Program-made: the position numbers and the translations under genes | Part shown: one piece after another, positions 18,301 to 26,608 of the stretch | Numbering within the stretch: position 1 is the stretch's first letter | How the letters are laid out: every line of letters begins with the position of its first letter | Notes under the pieces: generated by a model | The model's database searches: none | Told to the model about the DNA's origin: nothing | What the model saw: the letters and a program-made list of their open reading frames with translations, nothing else | Assembly (NCBI GenBank): GCA_947258985.1 | Contig: CAMYKI010000045.1 | Location: 1 to 38,842 of the forward strand | Origin: an uncultured Acidimicrobiaceae bacterium | Lineage (GTDB): Bacteria > Actinomycetota > Acidimicrobiia > Spongiisociales > UBA5794 | Length of the DNA stretch: 38,842 bases | Direction: 5' to 3'

Positions 18301-19553
18301 TCTCCGACCAGGCGAAGGCGAATATCACCGGGGTGGTCGAGACACTTGGTGTCGATCACATTTTTGCGACAACACCAGCGATGAACGAGATCTTTGTTGA
18401 CAGCCTGCAGCGCCATGCGAATGTCTGCCAGGGTTGCTTCAAGACCATCTACACACTCAGTATGCAGATGGCCCATGAGCGAGGCATCCCATTCATCGTT
18501 ACCGGCCTTTCCCGCGGTCAATTCTTCGAAACTCGGCTCACTGAGGAGCTGTTCACGGAGCTCACGGTCAACGCAGACGAGATCGATGTCGACGTGCTGG
18601 AGGCGAGAAAGGCGTACCACCGTGTTGACGACGCCGTCCGCCAATTCCTCGACGTGTCGGTGTTCGACGACAATGAGATCTTCGATGAGGTCCAGTTCGT
18701 CGATTTCTACCGCTACGTGAGCGTGGACCTCGACGACCTCTACGCCTACCTCGAGGGGCGGCTCCCCTGGAAACGCCCAACGGATACCGGCAGGTCAACC
18801 AACTGTCTCATCAACGACGTTGGTATCTACTACCACCGGAAGGTGCGCGGGTACCACAACTATGCACTTCCCTACAGCTGGGACGTTCGGATGGGCCACA
18901 AGACCCGGAGCCAGGCCCTCGACGAGCTCGATGACGATATCGATATCGCTGAGGTGTCCAGGATTCTGGATGAGATCGGGTTTCCCGACGATATTGGCGA
19001 GCACGAATCCGGGCAGCGTCTCGTGGCGTACTACGTCGCGCCGGTCGATATCCCAACCCCCGAGCTTCGAACGCACGCATTGGAGGCCCTTCCGCAACAG
19101 GCGGTGCCGTCGCAGTTCATTCGCCTCGAGACTATTCCACTGACATCGAATGGCAAGGCGGACCGTTCGGCGCTGCCGGAGCCGGAGCATCAACGCCCCG
19201 AGCTCGGTGCGGCTTTCGTTGCGCCGCACACCGAGACGGAGAGAGCGCTTGCTGCCATCTGGGAGGATGTGCTCGGGATCGGCGGTATCGGAGTCCGTGA
19301 CAACTTCTTCGACCTCGGTGGCGACTCGATCATGGCGATCCAGATCACGGCTCGGGCCAATCGTGCAGGTCTTGCCATCACCCTTCCGGGCCTGCTCGAC
19401 GCGCTGACCATCGAACAGCTGGCACGCGCCATAGAGGGCGACGATGGCACAGCCGAGGAAAAAAAGCCTGAAGCGGTTGAGATCCCCGAGATATCAGCGG
19501 ATGAGATGAGTCGACTCGCCTCTCTACTGCAGCGTCGTGACGGTGGTTCATGA
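15372..19553 (+). CDS. NRPS C-A-PCP with a Zn-ribbon/PP-loop ATPase domain inserted in the A domain
   Basis: 1393 aa, GTG 15372 (AGGGGG upstream, GTGA overlap with the carrier gene). Order: condensation domain (~10-430; LTAAQASIW, HHLCTDAW at 140-147); adenylation core (~458-870; LYTSGSTGVPKGV near 585, NEYGPTEA near 727, A8 LGRHDDQVKVKGVRLELGEVE near 833); an insert (~880-1214); the rest of the A domain (RLVAYYVAP, PLTSNGKADR near 1256); carrier (LGGDS, Ser1319). The specificity residues read D-L-T-K-I-G-E-V-G-K, one change from the classical asparagine code DLTKLGEVGK. The insert opens with CSRC (884, 887) and CNLC (904, 907), has a PP-loop SGGKDST (948-954), a VCQGC pair (1019, 1022), GLSRGQFFETRLTEELF and a NDVGIYYHRK..GYHNYALPY block, the pattern of N-acetyl sugar amidotransferase-like alpha-ANH ATPases. 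It probably modifies carrier-bound substrate; sulfur or ammonia as donor is not decided by sequence. Confidence 0.92.
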   Translation: MTGEHTNSQTYPLTAAQASIWASQELHPDVPLYNMAFLYEFDGGINEDAFVSAFSSLVDEADALRTVFRDTGGEAEALVMPLDEFVLPVIDLSTAGDSERDADAWAQSRSTVMLDTSERTFDSALLRLGHDRYAWFLLQHHLCTDAWTFTVLFRRMEQLYLAATGSSVDAVELNPFARYVEFEAAERREAGHAAEKPSQAKQPAPLEIYGSRHRDTSTANERESVSLSERTSQQLDELAGSPGVRALTPNLSKFQIVATAMYAWLHRVSDQPSITIGLPVHNRTQPEFRTTAGLFMEVFPCTVDVAAEDTFASLHAKVRQASMETLRSARPGASTAAEARAVSTVFNFIQAEFGAFAGIDCRSTWVHPDHVDGVHQLRVQAHDFDATGRLRFDFDGSADTFDAGTRGSMPQHFLRIVDAMLTDWEAPIGSVDLLEDEERAVIDAAVNRSAPDVALADVVEQFARTAARAPSAPAVIDGDQTWSYQRLDDASRAVAANFQPGGVVGVALLRSAEAVATILGILRAGAAFVPIDPSWPRDRIRFVVEDAGCVTVVADGDMGVATTPFEELQSPSSRSDIRPDSSDLAYMLYTSGSTGVPKGVMIEHRSLAHYVSWASSFYDQGQRLTFPLFTPMTFDLTITSIFVPLVSGGAIRVYSESESQTDLVVLDVFNDDAVDIVKLTPSHLTLLPDHATKKRRIRRLIVGGENLTTATARGALAKLEDDALLHNEYGPTEATVGCIVHTFDSTFDRTDSVPIGKPIPGMRAYVLDDGGHRVPFGVPGELFLAGDGLARGYLGRDDLTLGRFIVPGHVAELRLYATGDRARVRRDGTIEYLGRHDDQVKVKGVRLELGEVEAALASHPQVSAAAASVWVKDPHSESDEVVYCSRCGLASDQPGVSYDEHRVCNLCRAYDTYQDRAEAYFKPEDELKAVLTSRRDGIADYDCISLLSGGKDSTYVLARLVDMGLRVLAFTLDNGYISDQAKANITGVVETLGVDHIFATTPAMNEIFVDSLQRHANVCQGCFKTIYTLSMQMAHERGIPFIVTGLSRGQFFETRLTEELFTELTVNADEIDVDVLEARKAYHRVDDAVRQFLDVSVFDDNEIFDEVQFVDFYRYVSVDLDDLYAYLEGRLPWKRPTDTGRSTNCLINDVGIYYHRKVRGYHNYALPYSWDVRMGHKTRSQALDELDDDIDIAEVSRILDEIGFPDDIGEHESGQRLVAYYVAPVDIPTPELRTHALEALPQQAVPSQFIRLETIPLTSNGKADRSALPEPEHQRPELGAAFVAPHTETERALAAIWEDVLGIGGIGVRDNFFDLGGDSIMAIQITARANRAGLAITLPGLLDALTIEQLARAIEGDDGTAEEKKPEAVEIPEISADEMSRLASLLQRRDGGS
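18012..19014 (+). other. Inserted Zn-ribbon + PP-loop (alpha-ANH) domain inside the NRPS A domain
   Basis: The insert lies between A8 and A9/A10, the same place used by methyltransferase insertions in interrupted A domains. It begins just after SVWVKDPHSESDE and ends before GQRLVAYYV, where the A-domain C-terminal subdomain resumes cleanly. It is complete: N-terminal four-cysteine ribbon, SGGKDS nucleotide loop, LAFTLDNGY second strand typical of PP-loop enzymes, a CxxC at 1019-1022, and a C-terminal helical part. Family members adenylate a carbonyl or amide oxygen and replace it with N or S. No HisH/HisF-type ammonia-supplying partners, which sugar amidotransferases need, are seen in the window. 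Confidence 0.85.
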
Positions 19554-22500
19554 CCGCGCTCTCGGGCCTGGAGAACGTCGAGGACGTATATCCCTTGACG
19601 CCCATGCAGCAGGGCATGCTCTTCCATACACTTGCGGACTCGACCTCCGGGGTCTTCGTCAATCAGATGTCTCTCACGCTCGAGGGCATTCTCGACCCCG
19701 AACTGTTTCGGCGCGCATGCGGTCGGCTCCTGGAACGTCACCCAGCGCTGCGCACGGCGTTCGTGTGGGACGGCTTGGATGCGCCGCTTCAGGTGGTCCG
19801 GGACACGGTCACGCTCGATTGGGCCGAGCACGACTGGACTGAGCACGACGAGCAACAGCGTCGTGTGATGGCAGACGAGCTGCTCGCAGGCGATCGGGAG
19901 CTGGCGTTCGACCTCGCGGACGCTCCTTTGACTCGCATGGCGCTCATCCGCCATGCCGCCGAGTCCTGGGAATGGGTGTGGACGACACACCACCTGATTG
20001 CGGACGGCTGGTCCCTACGGATCATGCTCGGAGAGCTATTCAGCGACTACAACGGCGACCTGCCACCCGATGCTGAACCCAGCTTCAGATACCGCGACTT
20101 CGTTGCTCTTGCCAACAGATCGTCAGACGGAGGGGACGAAGCGTTCTGGCGGTCGACGCTTGCGGGTTTCGAGGAACCCCACAGGCTCGAAGTGCCGGGT
20201 CTCCCCGTAGTCGGGTCCGGACACAGCGCTCAGGTCGTCACTCTGCCGGCCGACGCAAGCGCGGCGCTCGTGGAGTTCGCGAGGAGCCAGCGAGTGACGC
20301 TCAACACAGCGATCATGGGCGCATGGGGCATCACCCTGTCACGCTGGATGCGTACTCGGGACGTTTGTTTTGGCGTCACCTCATCTGGTCGTGATCCGCG
20401 GGTGCCGGGCGTGGAGAATGGTGTCGGGTTGTTCATCAATACGTTGCCGCTTCGCATTGACGTTGCGGCGGAGGCGACGCTCGGTACCTGGCTTCGCGAT
20501 CTCCAGGATCGGCAGAGCGCGCTCCGTGAGCATGAATTGGATTCGCTCGCCGCCGTCCAACGGTGGAGCGAAGTCACTGCGGGCACGCCGCTGTTCGAAA
20601 GCATCTTTGTTTTTGAGAATCTTCCGGGAGTTGATCCCGACCAGAGCGACGTAGATCCGAGGATCACGGCAACGCAGTTCTCCGAGCACAGCAACTATCA
20701 ACTGGCGATTCTCGTGCATCCGGGCGATGAGATCACTATCCGGTTCATTCACGATCGTTCGAGGCTGTCGGATGACGCAGTCCGTTCGCTCGGTTGGCAG
20801 ATGCTCGCACTGCTGGGAGCAATGCCGCAGGCAACGTCCGCCCGACTGGCCCAGATCGAGACAACGACGGAAGCCGACGCGGACCGGCTCGCAGAATGGG
20901 GCCGGGGAGCCGACCTCGACCCTGGAGACGCGACGATCGTCGAGATGATCGCTGCCGTCGCAGACCGAGCACCAGAGACAGTTGCCGTTGGCTTCGGCGA
21001 TGACGAGATCACATACGGCGACCTGTGGCAGGCTGCGGGCGTTGTCGCTGCTCATTTGCAGCAGGCTGGCGTCGGTCCGAACCGGTTGGTTGGCCTCCTT
21101 CTTTCTCGATCAATCGAGATGCTCATTGGAATGGTCGGGATTCTCCGGTCCGGGGCCGCATACGTGCCGCTCGATCCGCAATACCCGATCAACCACATCT
21201 CGAAATTGCTCGAATCAGGCGGTGTTGCCCACGTTGTGACGGACGATGGGCACCGCGGCCTCGTGCCGAGCGGGATCCGCGTCGTCGATGTCAACAACCG
21301 GCAGCCGGGTCTCACGCCGGACGGCCTGCTGCCGAGTGCCGACGATCTCGCGTATGTAATCCACACCAGCGGTTCGACCGGCACTCCCAAGGCCGTAGGA
21401 GTTACTCACCGCAATCTTGCGTATTCAACGCTCGCTCGCGGTGAGCACTATGACGAACCCGTTGGCCGGTTCCTGCTGCTTTCGTCGTTTGCGTTCGACA
21501 GCTCCGTTGTCGGGCTGTTCTGGACCCTTGCCACCGGAGGAATGCTCGTGTTGCCGGACGCCGGTGGCGAGCACGATGCCGACCACCTCCTCGATCTGAT
21601 GGAGCGCCGCAGCGTTACCCACTTGCTCTGTCTCCCCTCGCTATATCAGCTTCTCCTCGATCACGACGCCAACGGGCGTATGTCATCGCTGCGGGTTGCG
21701 ATTGTGGCCGGGGAGGCCTGCCCTTCGGGGGTTCTCGAGACTCACGCGGACCGGCTCCCAACGACGCAACTCCACAACGAGTACGGGCCGACGGAGGCGA
21801 CGGTGTGGTGCACGGTTCACGAGGCATCTTCATCTGATGCTGGTGGCCCGCTTCCCATTGGCCACCCGATTGCCGGTGCGCGCATCTACCTGCTCGACGA
21901 TTACGGAAAACGGACGCCGTGGGGTTACGTGGGTGAGATCTGTGTTGCCGGCGGGGGCCTGACGGCAGGTTATCTCGACCGGCCGGACCTCACGGCGGAA
22001 CGGTTCGTCACGGTCGATATTGGTGGAAGTACCGAGCGCGTCTATCGAACCGGCGATCTCGGGTTCATCGATGGCAACGGATCGCTGCAGTTCCTCGGGC
22101 GCGTCGACAAGCAGGTGAAGGTGCGTGGTTACCGCATTGAGCCCGGCGCGGTCGAAGCTGCGCTGCGTTCACATGAGGCAGTGGCGGACGCAGCAGTGGT
22201 GGGCCGCTCCCCACGCGGCAGATCGGCGACACAGTTGGTTGCATTCGTGGTTACGGTGCGTCCGGAGGATGACGTGAGGGATCTCAGACAGGCGATGCAG
22301 GCCGAGCTACCTCGCCACATGGTTCCCGACCTGGTTCTGGCTACAGCGGAGATCCCTCGACTTCCCAACGGCAAGGTCGACTACGGCGGCCTTCCCGAGC
22401 CGGCATCGCAACAAGAAGCGGGCAGAGGATTCGTCCCCCCACGCAATGACACCGAAGCCACGCTCGCCAAGCTATGGGCAGAGCTTCTCGAAGTCGATCT

Positions 22501-23491
22501 CGGTTCCATCGGCGCCGATGCCGATTTCTTTGCGCTCGGCGGGGACTCACTCATCGCAATCCGGCTGACGTCAGCGGTGCATCGGGAGTTTGGCGTGGCT
22601 GTTCCGTTGTCGTCCTTGCTCGACGCTCCGAAGCTTGGGGACTACGCCGACCTCCTTGGCACCCGTCCGCCGGAATCGAGATTGCTCGTACCGATCCGAG
22701 GTAGCGGACCGGTCGTGCTGTACATGATCCATCCCGGCGGAGGGAATGTGTTGGCCTACGAGCCGGTTGCGCGCAACCTTCCTGAGTCGATCACCGCGAT
22801 CGGTATCCAGGCTCGGGGTGTTGAGGGGGTGGACGAGCCGGATCGAACCATCGAACGGATGGCTATACGGTATGCGGAAGCGATCGATGAGTATCAACCA
22901 ACCGGAACCATCCACATGGTCGGCTACTCCACCGGGGGGCTAGTCGCCTTCGAGACAGCTCGTGTTCTCGAGCAGCGGGGGAGGTCCGTCGGTTTCCTCG
23001 CCATGCTCGACACGCTGTACCCACTGGGGAAGAGCATCGGCGATCGGGTCGCTCGACAAGTCAATACTGTCAGAGGGGGCGGGTTGGTCGGAGTTCGAAC
23101 GGTCTTGGCGTGGTGGTGGGCCACCTTCCGCGCCACTGCGGGCCGGTTCCGCCACGGGCCGAAGTGGCGATACCGTGCCGCGAAAGGGATTCCGTTGCCT
23201 CCCGAGCTGGCCGGGAAGAGGATCAATCACATCGCCCTCAAGGCGCAACGTGCCTATGAGCCCGGCCGCTACGGTGGAACGGTCACGTACCTGCGCGCGA
23301 CGGGTGATGAGGGTCTGCTCTACCAAGTCAGCCACGAGTTGTGGAGCTCCGTGACCGCCGGCGTGTTCGTCCGTGAGGCGCCGGGACGACACACCGGGGA
23401 GGGGAGCATGGTCCTCGACCCCCATGCATCGGAAACAGCTCGCATCCTTGCTGAAGAACTGGAGCGTGTGTCCGGAATGGAACGTGCATGA
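19550..23491 (+). CDS. NRPS C-A-PCP-TE termination module
   Basis: 1313 aa, ATG 19550 overlapping the previous TGA (ATGA). Condensation domain (~10-440): LTPMQQGMLFH, HHLIADGW at 147-154. Adenylation (~463-955): IHTSGSTGTPKAV near 604, NEYGPTEATVWC near 743, YRTGDLGF, A8 LGRVDKQVKVRGYRIEPGAVE, A10 RLPNGKVDY. By-eye specificity residues are D-S-V-L-I-A-E-V-W-K, which I cannot assign to an amino acid. Carrier: LGGDS with Ser1000. Thioesterase (~1040-1313): MIHPGGGNVLAYEPVA, nucleophile Ser1127 in GYSTGG, catalytic His1281 in GRHTGEG; it would release the product as acid or ring. There is no epimerisation domain, so residues should be L unless racemised elsewhere. Confidence 0.93.
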   Translation: MTALSGLENVEDVYPLTPMQQGMLFHTLADSTSGVFVNQMSLTLEGILDPELFRRACGRLLERHPALRTAFVWDGLDAPLQVVRDTVTLDWAEHDWTEHDEQQRRVMADELLAGDRELAFDLADAPLTRMALIRHAAESWEWVWTTHHLIADGWSLRIMLGELFSDYNGDLPPDAEPSFRYRDFVALANRSSDGGDEAFWRSTLAGFEEPHRLEVPGLPVVGSGHSAQVVTLPADASAALVEFARSQRVTLNTAIMGAWGITLSRWMRTRDVCFGVTSSGRDPRVPGVENGVGLFINTLPLRIDVAAEATLGTWLRDLQDRQSALREHELDSLAAVQRWSEVTAGTPLFESIFVFENLPGVDPDQSDVDPRITATQFSEHSNYQLAILVHPGDEITIRFIHDRSRLSDDAVRSLGWQMLALLGAMPQATSARLAQIETTTEADADRLAEWGRGADLDPGDATIVEMIAAVADRAPETVAVGFGDDEITYGDLWQAAGVVAAHLQQAGVGPNRLVGLLLSRSIEMLIGMVGILRSGAAYVPLDPQYPINHISKLLESGGVAHVVTDDGHRGLVPSGIRVVDVNNRQPGLTPDGLLPSADDLAYVIHTSGSTGTPKAVGVTHRNLAYSTLARGEHYDEPVGRFLLLSSFAFDSSVVGLFWTLATGGMLVLPDAGGEHDADHLLDLMERRSVTHLLCLPSLYQLLLDHDANGRMSSLRVAIVAGEACPSGVLETHADRLPTTQLHNEYGPTEATVWCTVHEASSSDAGGPLPIGHPIAGARIYLLDDYGKRTPWGYVGEICVAGGGLTAGYLDRPDLTAERFVTVDIGGSTERVYRTGDLGFIDGNGSLQFLGRVDKQVKVRGYRIEPGAVEAALRSHEAVADAAVVGRSPRGRSATQLVAFVVTVRPEDDVRDLRQAMQAELPRHMVPDLVLATAEIPRLPNGKVDYGGLPEPASQQEAGRGFVPPRNDTEATLAKLWAELLEVDLGSIGADADFFALGGDSLIAIRLTSAVHREFGVAVPLSSLLDAPKLGDYADLLGTRPPESRLLVPIRGSGPVVLYMIHPGGGNVLAYEPVARNLPESITAIGIQARGVEGVDEPDRTIERMAIRYAEAIDEYQPTGTIHMVGYSTGGLVAFETARVLEQRGRSVGFLAMLDTLYPLGKSIGDRVARQVNTVRGGGLVGVRTVLAWWWATFRATAGRFRHGPKWRYRAAKGIPLPPELAGKRINHIALKAQRAYEPGRYGGTVTYLRATGDEGLLYQVSHELWSSVTAGVFVREAPGRHTGEGSMVLDPHASETARILAEELERVSGMERA

Positions 23492-23540
23492 TCTCCGCTA
23501 TCGCTGAAACGAATGGTCGGATACCGGGTGGGAGACACAA

Positions 23541-24683
23541 ATGAAGCGAACGATCTTTGATGGAGACCACGATCTGTTTCGATCGTCGGTTCGAGGATTC
23601 ATCGAACGAGAGATCAAGCCGCATCACGATCACTGGGTAGCCGAGCGGATCGTCCCACGCGAGGCTTGGCTGAAGGCGGGAGCGCAGGGGCTCCTGTGTA
23701 TGTCGGCGCCCGAGGAGTACGGCGGCGCCGGCGTTGAGGACTTCCGCTACCCGGCGATTCTGGCCGAAGAGCTGCAGCGAGCGAACTGCACCGGCCCGGG
23801 CTTCGGCATCCACAGCAACATCGTTGCTCCGTACATCATCCGCTACGGCACCGCTGAGCAGAAGAAGCGCTGGGTCCCCGGCATGATTTCCGGCGATACG
23901 ATCCTTGCGATCGGAATGACTGAGCCGGATGCGGGGAGCGACCTCGGCGCCATTCGCACGTCGGCGATCGAAGACGGTGACAACTACGTGGTGAACGGAG
24001 CAAAGGCGTTCGTCACCAATGCCGTCAATGCAGACGTCATCATCGTCTCGTGTGTCACCGACCCGGAGAAGGGGCAGTGGGGTATCTCGCTGCTCGCCAT
24101 CGAGCGGGGAACTGAAGGACTCCAGGTTGGTCCGCCGCTCGCAAAGGTGGGATGGCACGCACAAGACACCGCTCAGGTCTTCCTCAACGATGTGGTTGTC
24201 CCGCAGGGCAATGTGATCGGGAAACCCGGCCAGGGAACCTTCCTGATGGGCAAGGAACTCAACCAAGAACGACTGCTCATCGCGGTGAGCGCCCTTGCAG
24301 CTTCTCGAGCAGCCCTCGACTGGACCATCGCCTACTGCAAGGAACGACAGGCGTTTGGGCAGCCAATCGGTACCTTCCAGAATTCCCGTTTCCTCCTGGC
24401 CGAGATGGAGACTGAAGTGACAATTGGCCAGACGTTCCTTGACCGTTGTGTCATGGAGTGGAATGCAGGGTCGCTGAGAGCTGATGAGGTTGCGATGGCG
24501 AAGTGGTGGGCAACCGATCTGCAGCAACGCACGATCGATCGTTGTGTTCAACTACACGGTGGGTATGGGTACATGGCCGAGTATCCGATTGCTCAGGCCT
24601 GGCTGGACATGCGGTGGACGCCCATCGGTGGCGGCACCAACGAGATCATGAAGGAGATGATCGGCCGCATGATGGGGTTCTAA
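23541..24683 (+). CDS. Acyl-CoA dehydrogenase, probable prolyl-carrier oxidase (PltE/PigA-like)
   Basis: 380 aa, ATG 23541 with TGGGAG 7 nt upstream, 49 nt after the NRPS stop. FAD-binding and ACAD blocks: AIGMTEPDAGSD (123-134), KAFVTNA, VGWHAQDTAQVFLNDVVVP, RQAFGQPIGTFQ, QLHGGYGYMAEYPIAQAW, IGGGTNEIMKEMIGR. The YEGT-type glutamate of short/medium-chain enzymes is replaced by GGGT, and Glu243 in LNQERLLIA occupies the position of the catalytic base of isovaleryl-CoA dehydrogenase-type members, as I recall for pyrrole-forming prolyl-carrier oxidases. With a proline A enzyme and stand-alone carrier in the same operon, four-electron oxidation of prolyl to pyrrole-2-carboxyl on the carrier is the best role. 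A general fatty or branched acyl-CoA dehydrogenase cannot be excluded from sequence alone. Confidence 0.88.
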   Translation: MKRTIFDGDHDLFRSSVRGFIEREIKPHHDHWVAERIVPREAWLKAGAQGLLCMSAPEEYGGAGVEDFRYPAILAEELQRANCTGPGFGIHSNIVAPYIIRYGTAEQKKRWVPGMISGDTILAIGMTEPDAGSDLGAIRTSAIEDGDNYVVNGAKAFVTNAVNADVIIVSCVTDPEKGQWGISLLAIERGTEGLQVGPPLAKVGWHAQDTAQVFLNDVVVPQGNVIGKPGQGTFLMGKELNQERLLIAVSALAASRAALDWTIAYCKERQAFGQPIGTFQNSRFLLAEMETEVTIGQTFLDRCVMEWNAGSLRADEVAMAKWWATDLQQRTIDRCVQLHGGYGYMAEYPIAQAWLDMRWTPIGGGTNEIMKEMIGRMMGF

Positions 24684-24687
24684 CCCC

Positions 24688-24705
24688 CCACGCACGGAGT
24701 CGTGG
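24688..24705 (+). terminator. Weak hairpin after the NRPS operon
   Basis: CCACG (24688-24692) pairs with CGTGG (24701-24705) across an 8-nt loop, 5 nt after the dehydrogenase stop codon. There is no T-tract, so it is at best a poor terminator. The convergent hydrolase gene ends at 24842. Confidence 0.25.
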
Positions 24706-24841
24706 TAGGACCCTCAGGCTTGATGCCGAGACGGCAGATCGGCGGCAATGCGGCTCGCCAACCTCGCGCTGACTCGCCTGGTTTGGGACGCCTGTGGCGT
24801 CGTTTCTCCTTCACACGGCAGTGGTCATGCGGACCGCTGCG

Positions 24842-25789
24842 TCATTTGTTCCAGAAGGCGTCGAGTGCGGCGGTGACAGCGTCAAGTTGCTCGAAGTGGG
24901 GGAGGCCACGCGTGCCGGGGATTCGGACCGCGGAGGCATCGCGGGCGCCGTTGACCAGTTCCGGCAGTCGGGCGAAGTCGGTGTAGGGATCGGTGTCGTA
25001 GAGCACCTGCATCGGGCAGGGCACCTCCGCGTAGAGGTGATCGAGCGCGTCGGAGGTGAACAGCCGCCCGGAGAGGAATGCCGCCGGGGCGTACTCGGCT
25101 CCGGGCTGGTGTGCGGTGAGGTAGGCATACTCGACGAGTCCCCCGTCGGGGTCACCGGCGAAGTTCTTGGCGAGGAACCACCGGATCGAGGTGCGCGTTG
25201 CGAGCAGGTCGAATGAGGCTCGGCCCACGATCGGTACCGAGAAGAAGGACTCCAGCCACTGCGCCTCGGCGGTCGAGCTTCGCGAGGACAGACCTGTGGG
25301 CGAGATCATCGTGAGGCTCCGGATGCGGTCGGGGTGGTCGATGGCAGCTCGGGCGGCGAACTCGGAGCCAAGCGATAACGCCACCACGTGGGCGGGCCCG
25401 ATCGTGTCGAGCGCGCCCGACACGGCCGCCGCCATCGATTCCGGAGTGTGCTCTACCTGTGTACGGTCGCTGTGTCCGTAGCCGGGGAGGTCGATGGCGT
25501 AGGTCGGCCGCTCGCCTCGGTAGTGCGTGAAAAGGGGGCGCATCTCGTACGCCGATGCCGCTGCATTGACCGAGTGGACGAGGAGGACGGGCTCGGGGTC
25601 GAGGTCCGCTCCCGCTGCGTAGAGCGCGACCTGGCCACGCAGTCCGGGAAGCGAGCGAACCTCGTCGGCGGGTACGGGATCGCCCAGCGGCAAGTCATGG
25701 TTTACGACGAACCGGGACCACGCCGAAGTCGCCGCAACACCGATCGCGGTGCCGGACACCGCTTTGGACACAAAGGACATGGCCGTCAT
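24842..25789 (-). CDS. Alpha/beta hydrolase
   Basis: About 315 aa from ATG 25789, chosen because AGGAG lies 4 nt upstream; the frame extends to 25807. N-terminal hydrophobic stretch (FVSKAVSGTAIGVAATSAW) may be a membrane anchor. Hydrolase core: LLVHSVNAAASAYEMRPLF (oxyanion region), YAIDLPGYGHSDR, nucleophile serine in VVALSLGSEFAARAA (ALSLG in place of GxSxG), then the Asp of YDTDPYTDF and His of GLPHFEQLD. The triad appears complete. Substrate is unknown. It converges on the NRPS operon but is not part of it. Confidence 0.85.
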   Translation of the reverse strand: MTAMSFVSKAVSGTAIGVAATSAWSRFVVNHDLPLGDPVPADEVRSLPGLRGQVALYAAGADLDPEPVLLVHSVNAAASAYEMRPLFTHYRGERPTYAIDLPGYGHSDRTQVEHTPESMAAAVSGALDTIGPAHVVALSLGSEFAARAAIDHPDRIRSLTMISPTGLSSRSSTAEAQWLESFFSVPIVGRASFDLLATRTSIRWFLAKNFAGDPDGGLVEYAYLTAHQPGAEYAPAAFLSGRLFTSDALDHLYAEVPCPMQVLYDTDPYTDFARLPELVNGARDASAVRIPGTRGLPHFEQLDAVTAALDAFWNK

Positions 25790-26608
25790 GGTACTCCTGC
25801 GTCGCACTGCGTTGGCATGGCGCGTTCGAAATCGTGCTTACCGCGGATGGTCGGCCATCGCCGACCTCGATCCCGGCCCGTTCGAGGGAAGCGGACAGAG
25901 GCCGCAGTGCGACCCGGAGGCCGCAGCTCAAGCAGCGCGACGTTGGAATCGGCAAGTGAGGCAGACCGGAAGGCTTGCGCTTTCGCCATCGAGATTGTGC
26001 GTGCCGAGCAACAAGTGCTCGGCCGAGTGGCAGTCGCTCAGCGCTTGCCGTGCTCTCGCGACGACGGAGTGTCGGTTGTCACGTGCCTCAAGAGCCGCAT
26101 CGGTATCGGCGGACCTGTTTTCGAGTAGTTGAGTCGAATGCATGTTGGAATCCCAAGGTCGGTTGCAATGGTTTCGGGCCGAAGGGCATCGGTGGATGAC
26201 TTCTCAGCAGGTTGCCGGAGGCACGACTGTGAAGCACGCCTCGCACGGTGGCAATGGAGCGTCGTTGGGTACGGGCTCTAGTGCGGCGTAGACGGGCGTC
26301 AATGCACCTCCGTCTCGGTCGAACGTTGCGGGACTATCGGGTCACGAAACGAATGAGGGGTGGGTATTGATGGGGTTCGGGAATGCGTAGTACGCCAGGT
26401 GCCGGATGCCCTCGAATTCGTGGGCGGGTCGTCGCGTTGCGGCCTACCTCTCGCCGACACGTTCGATCCCGCCTGGGTCATGTGCGCCGGGTCAAGGGTT
26501 CTTTCGATTCTGGGTGGTGCTCGCGTTGGACGTAGCTGCCCGATTCCGGAACACAGATGACGACGATGACTCCCCGAATCAGTAGTGACGCCCTGCCTAC
26601 GTATTCGG
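25790..26608. other. About 0.8 kb without a recognised gene
   Basis: Several short ORFs on both strands (for example minus 25928-26143 and plus 25749-26132) overlap one another and show no motifs or domain character. No hairpin with T-tract or RNA-gene signature is seen. It could hold decayed coding sequence. Confidence 0.45.

Noticed and set aside
15372..19553. Sugar amidotransferase (WbpG-type) as a separate gene read through by an error
   Set aside because: The frame is continuous from C domain to carrier, and the A domain resumes exactly at A9/A10 after the insert, so this is a designed insertion and not a misjoined gene.
25790..26608. Overlapping short ORFs on both strands
   Set aside because: None has domain motifs, a convincing ribosome site or consistent codon bias; treated as non-coding or decayed.
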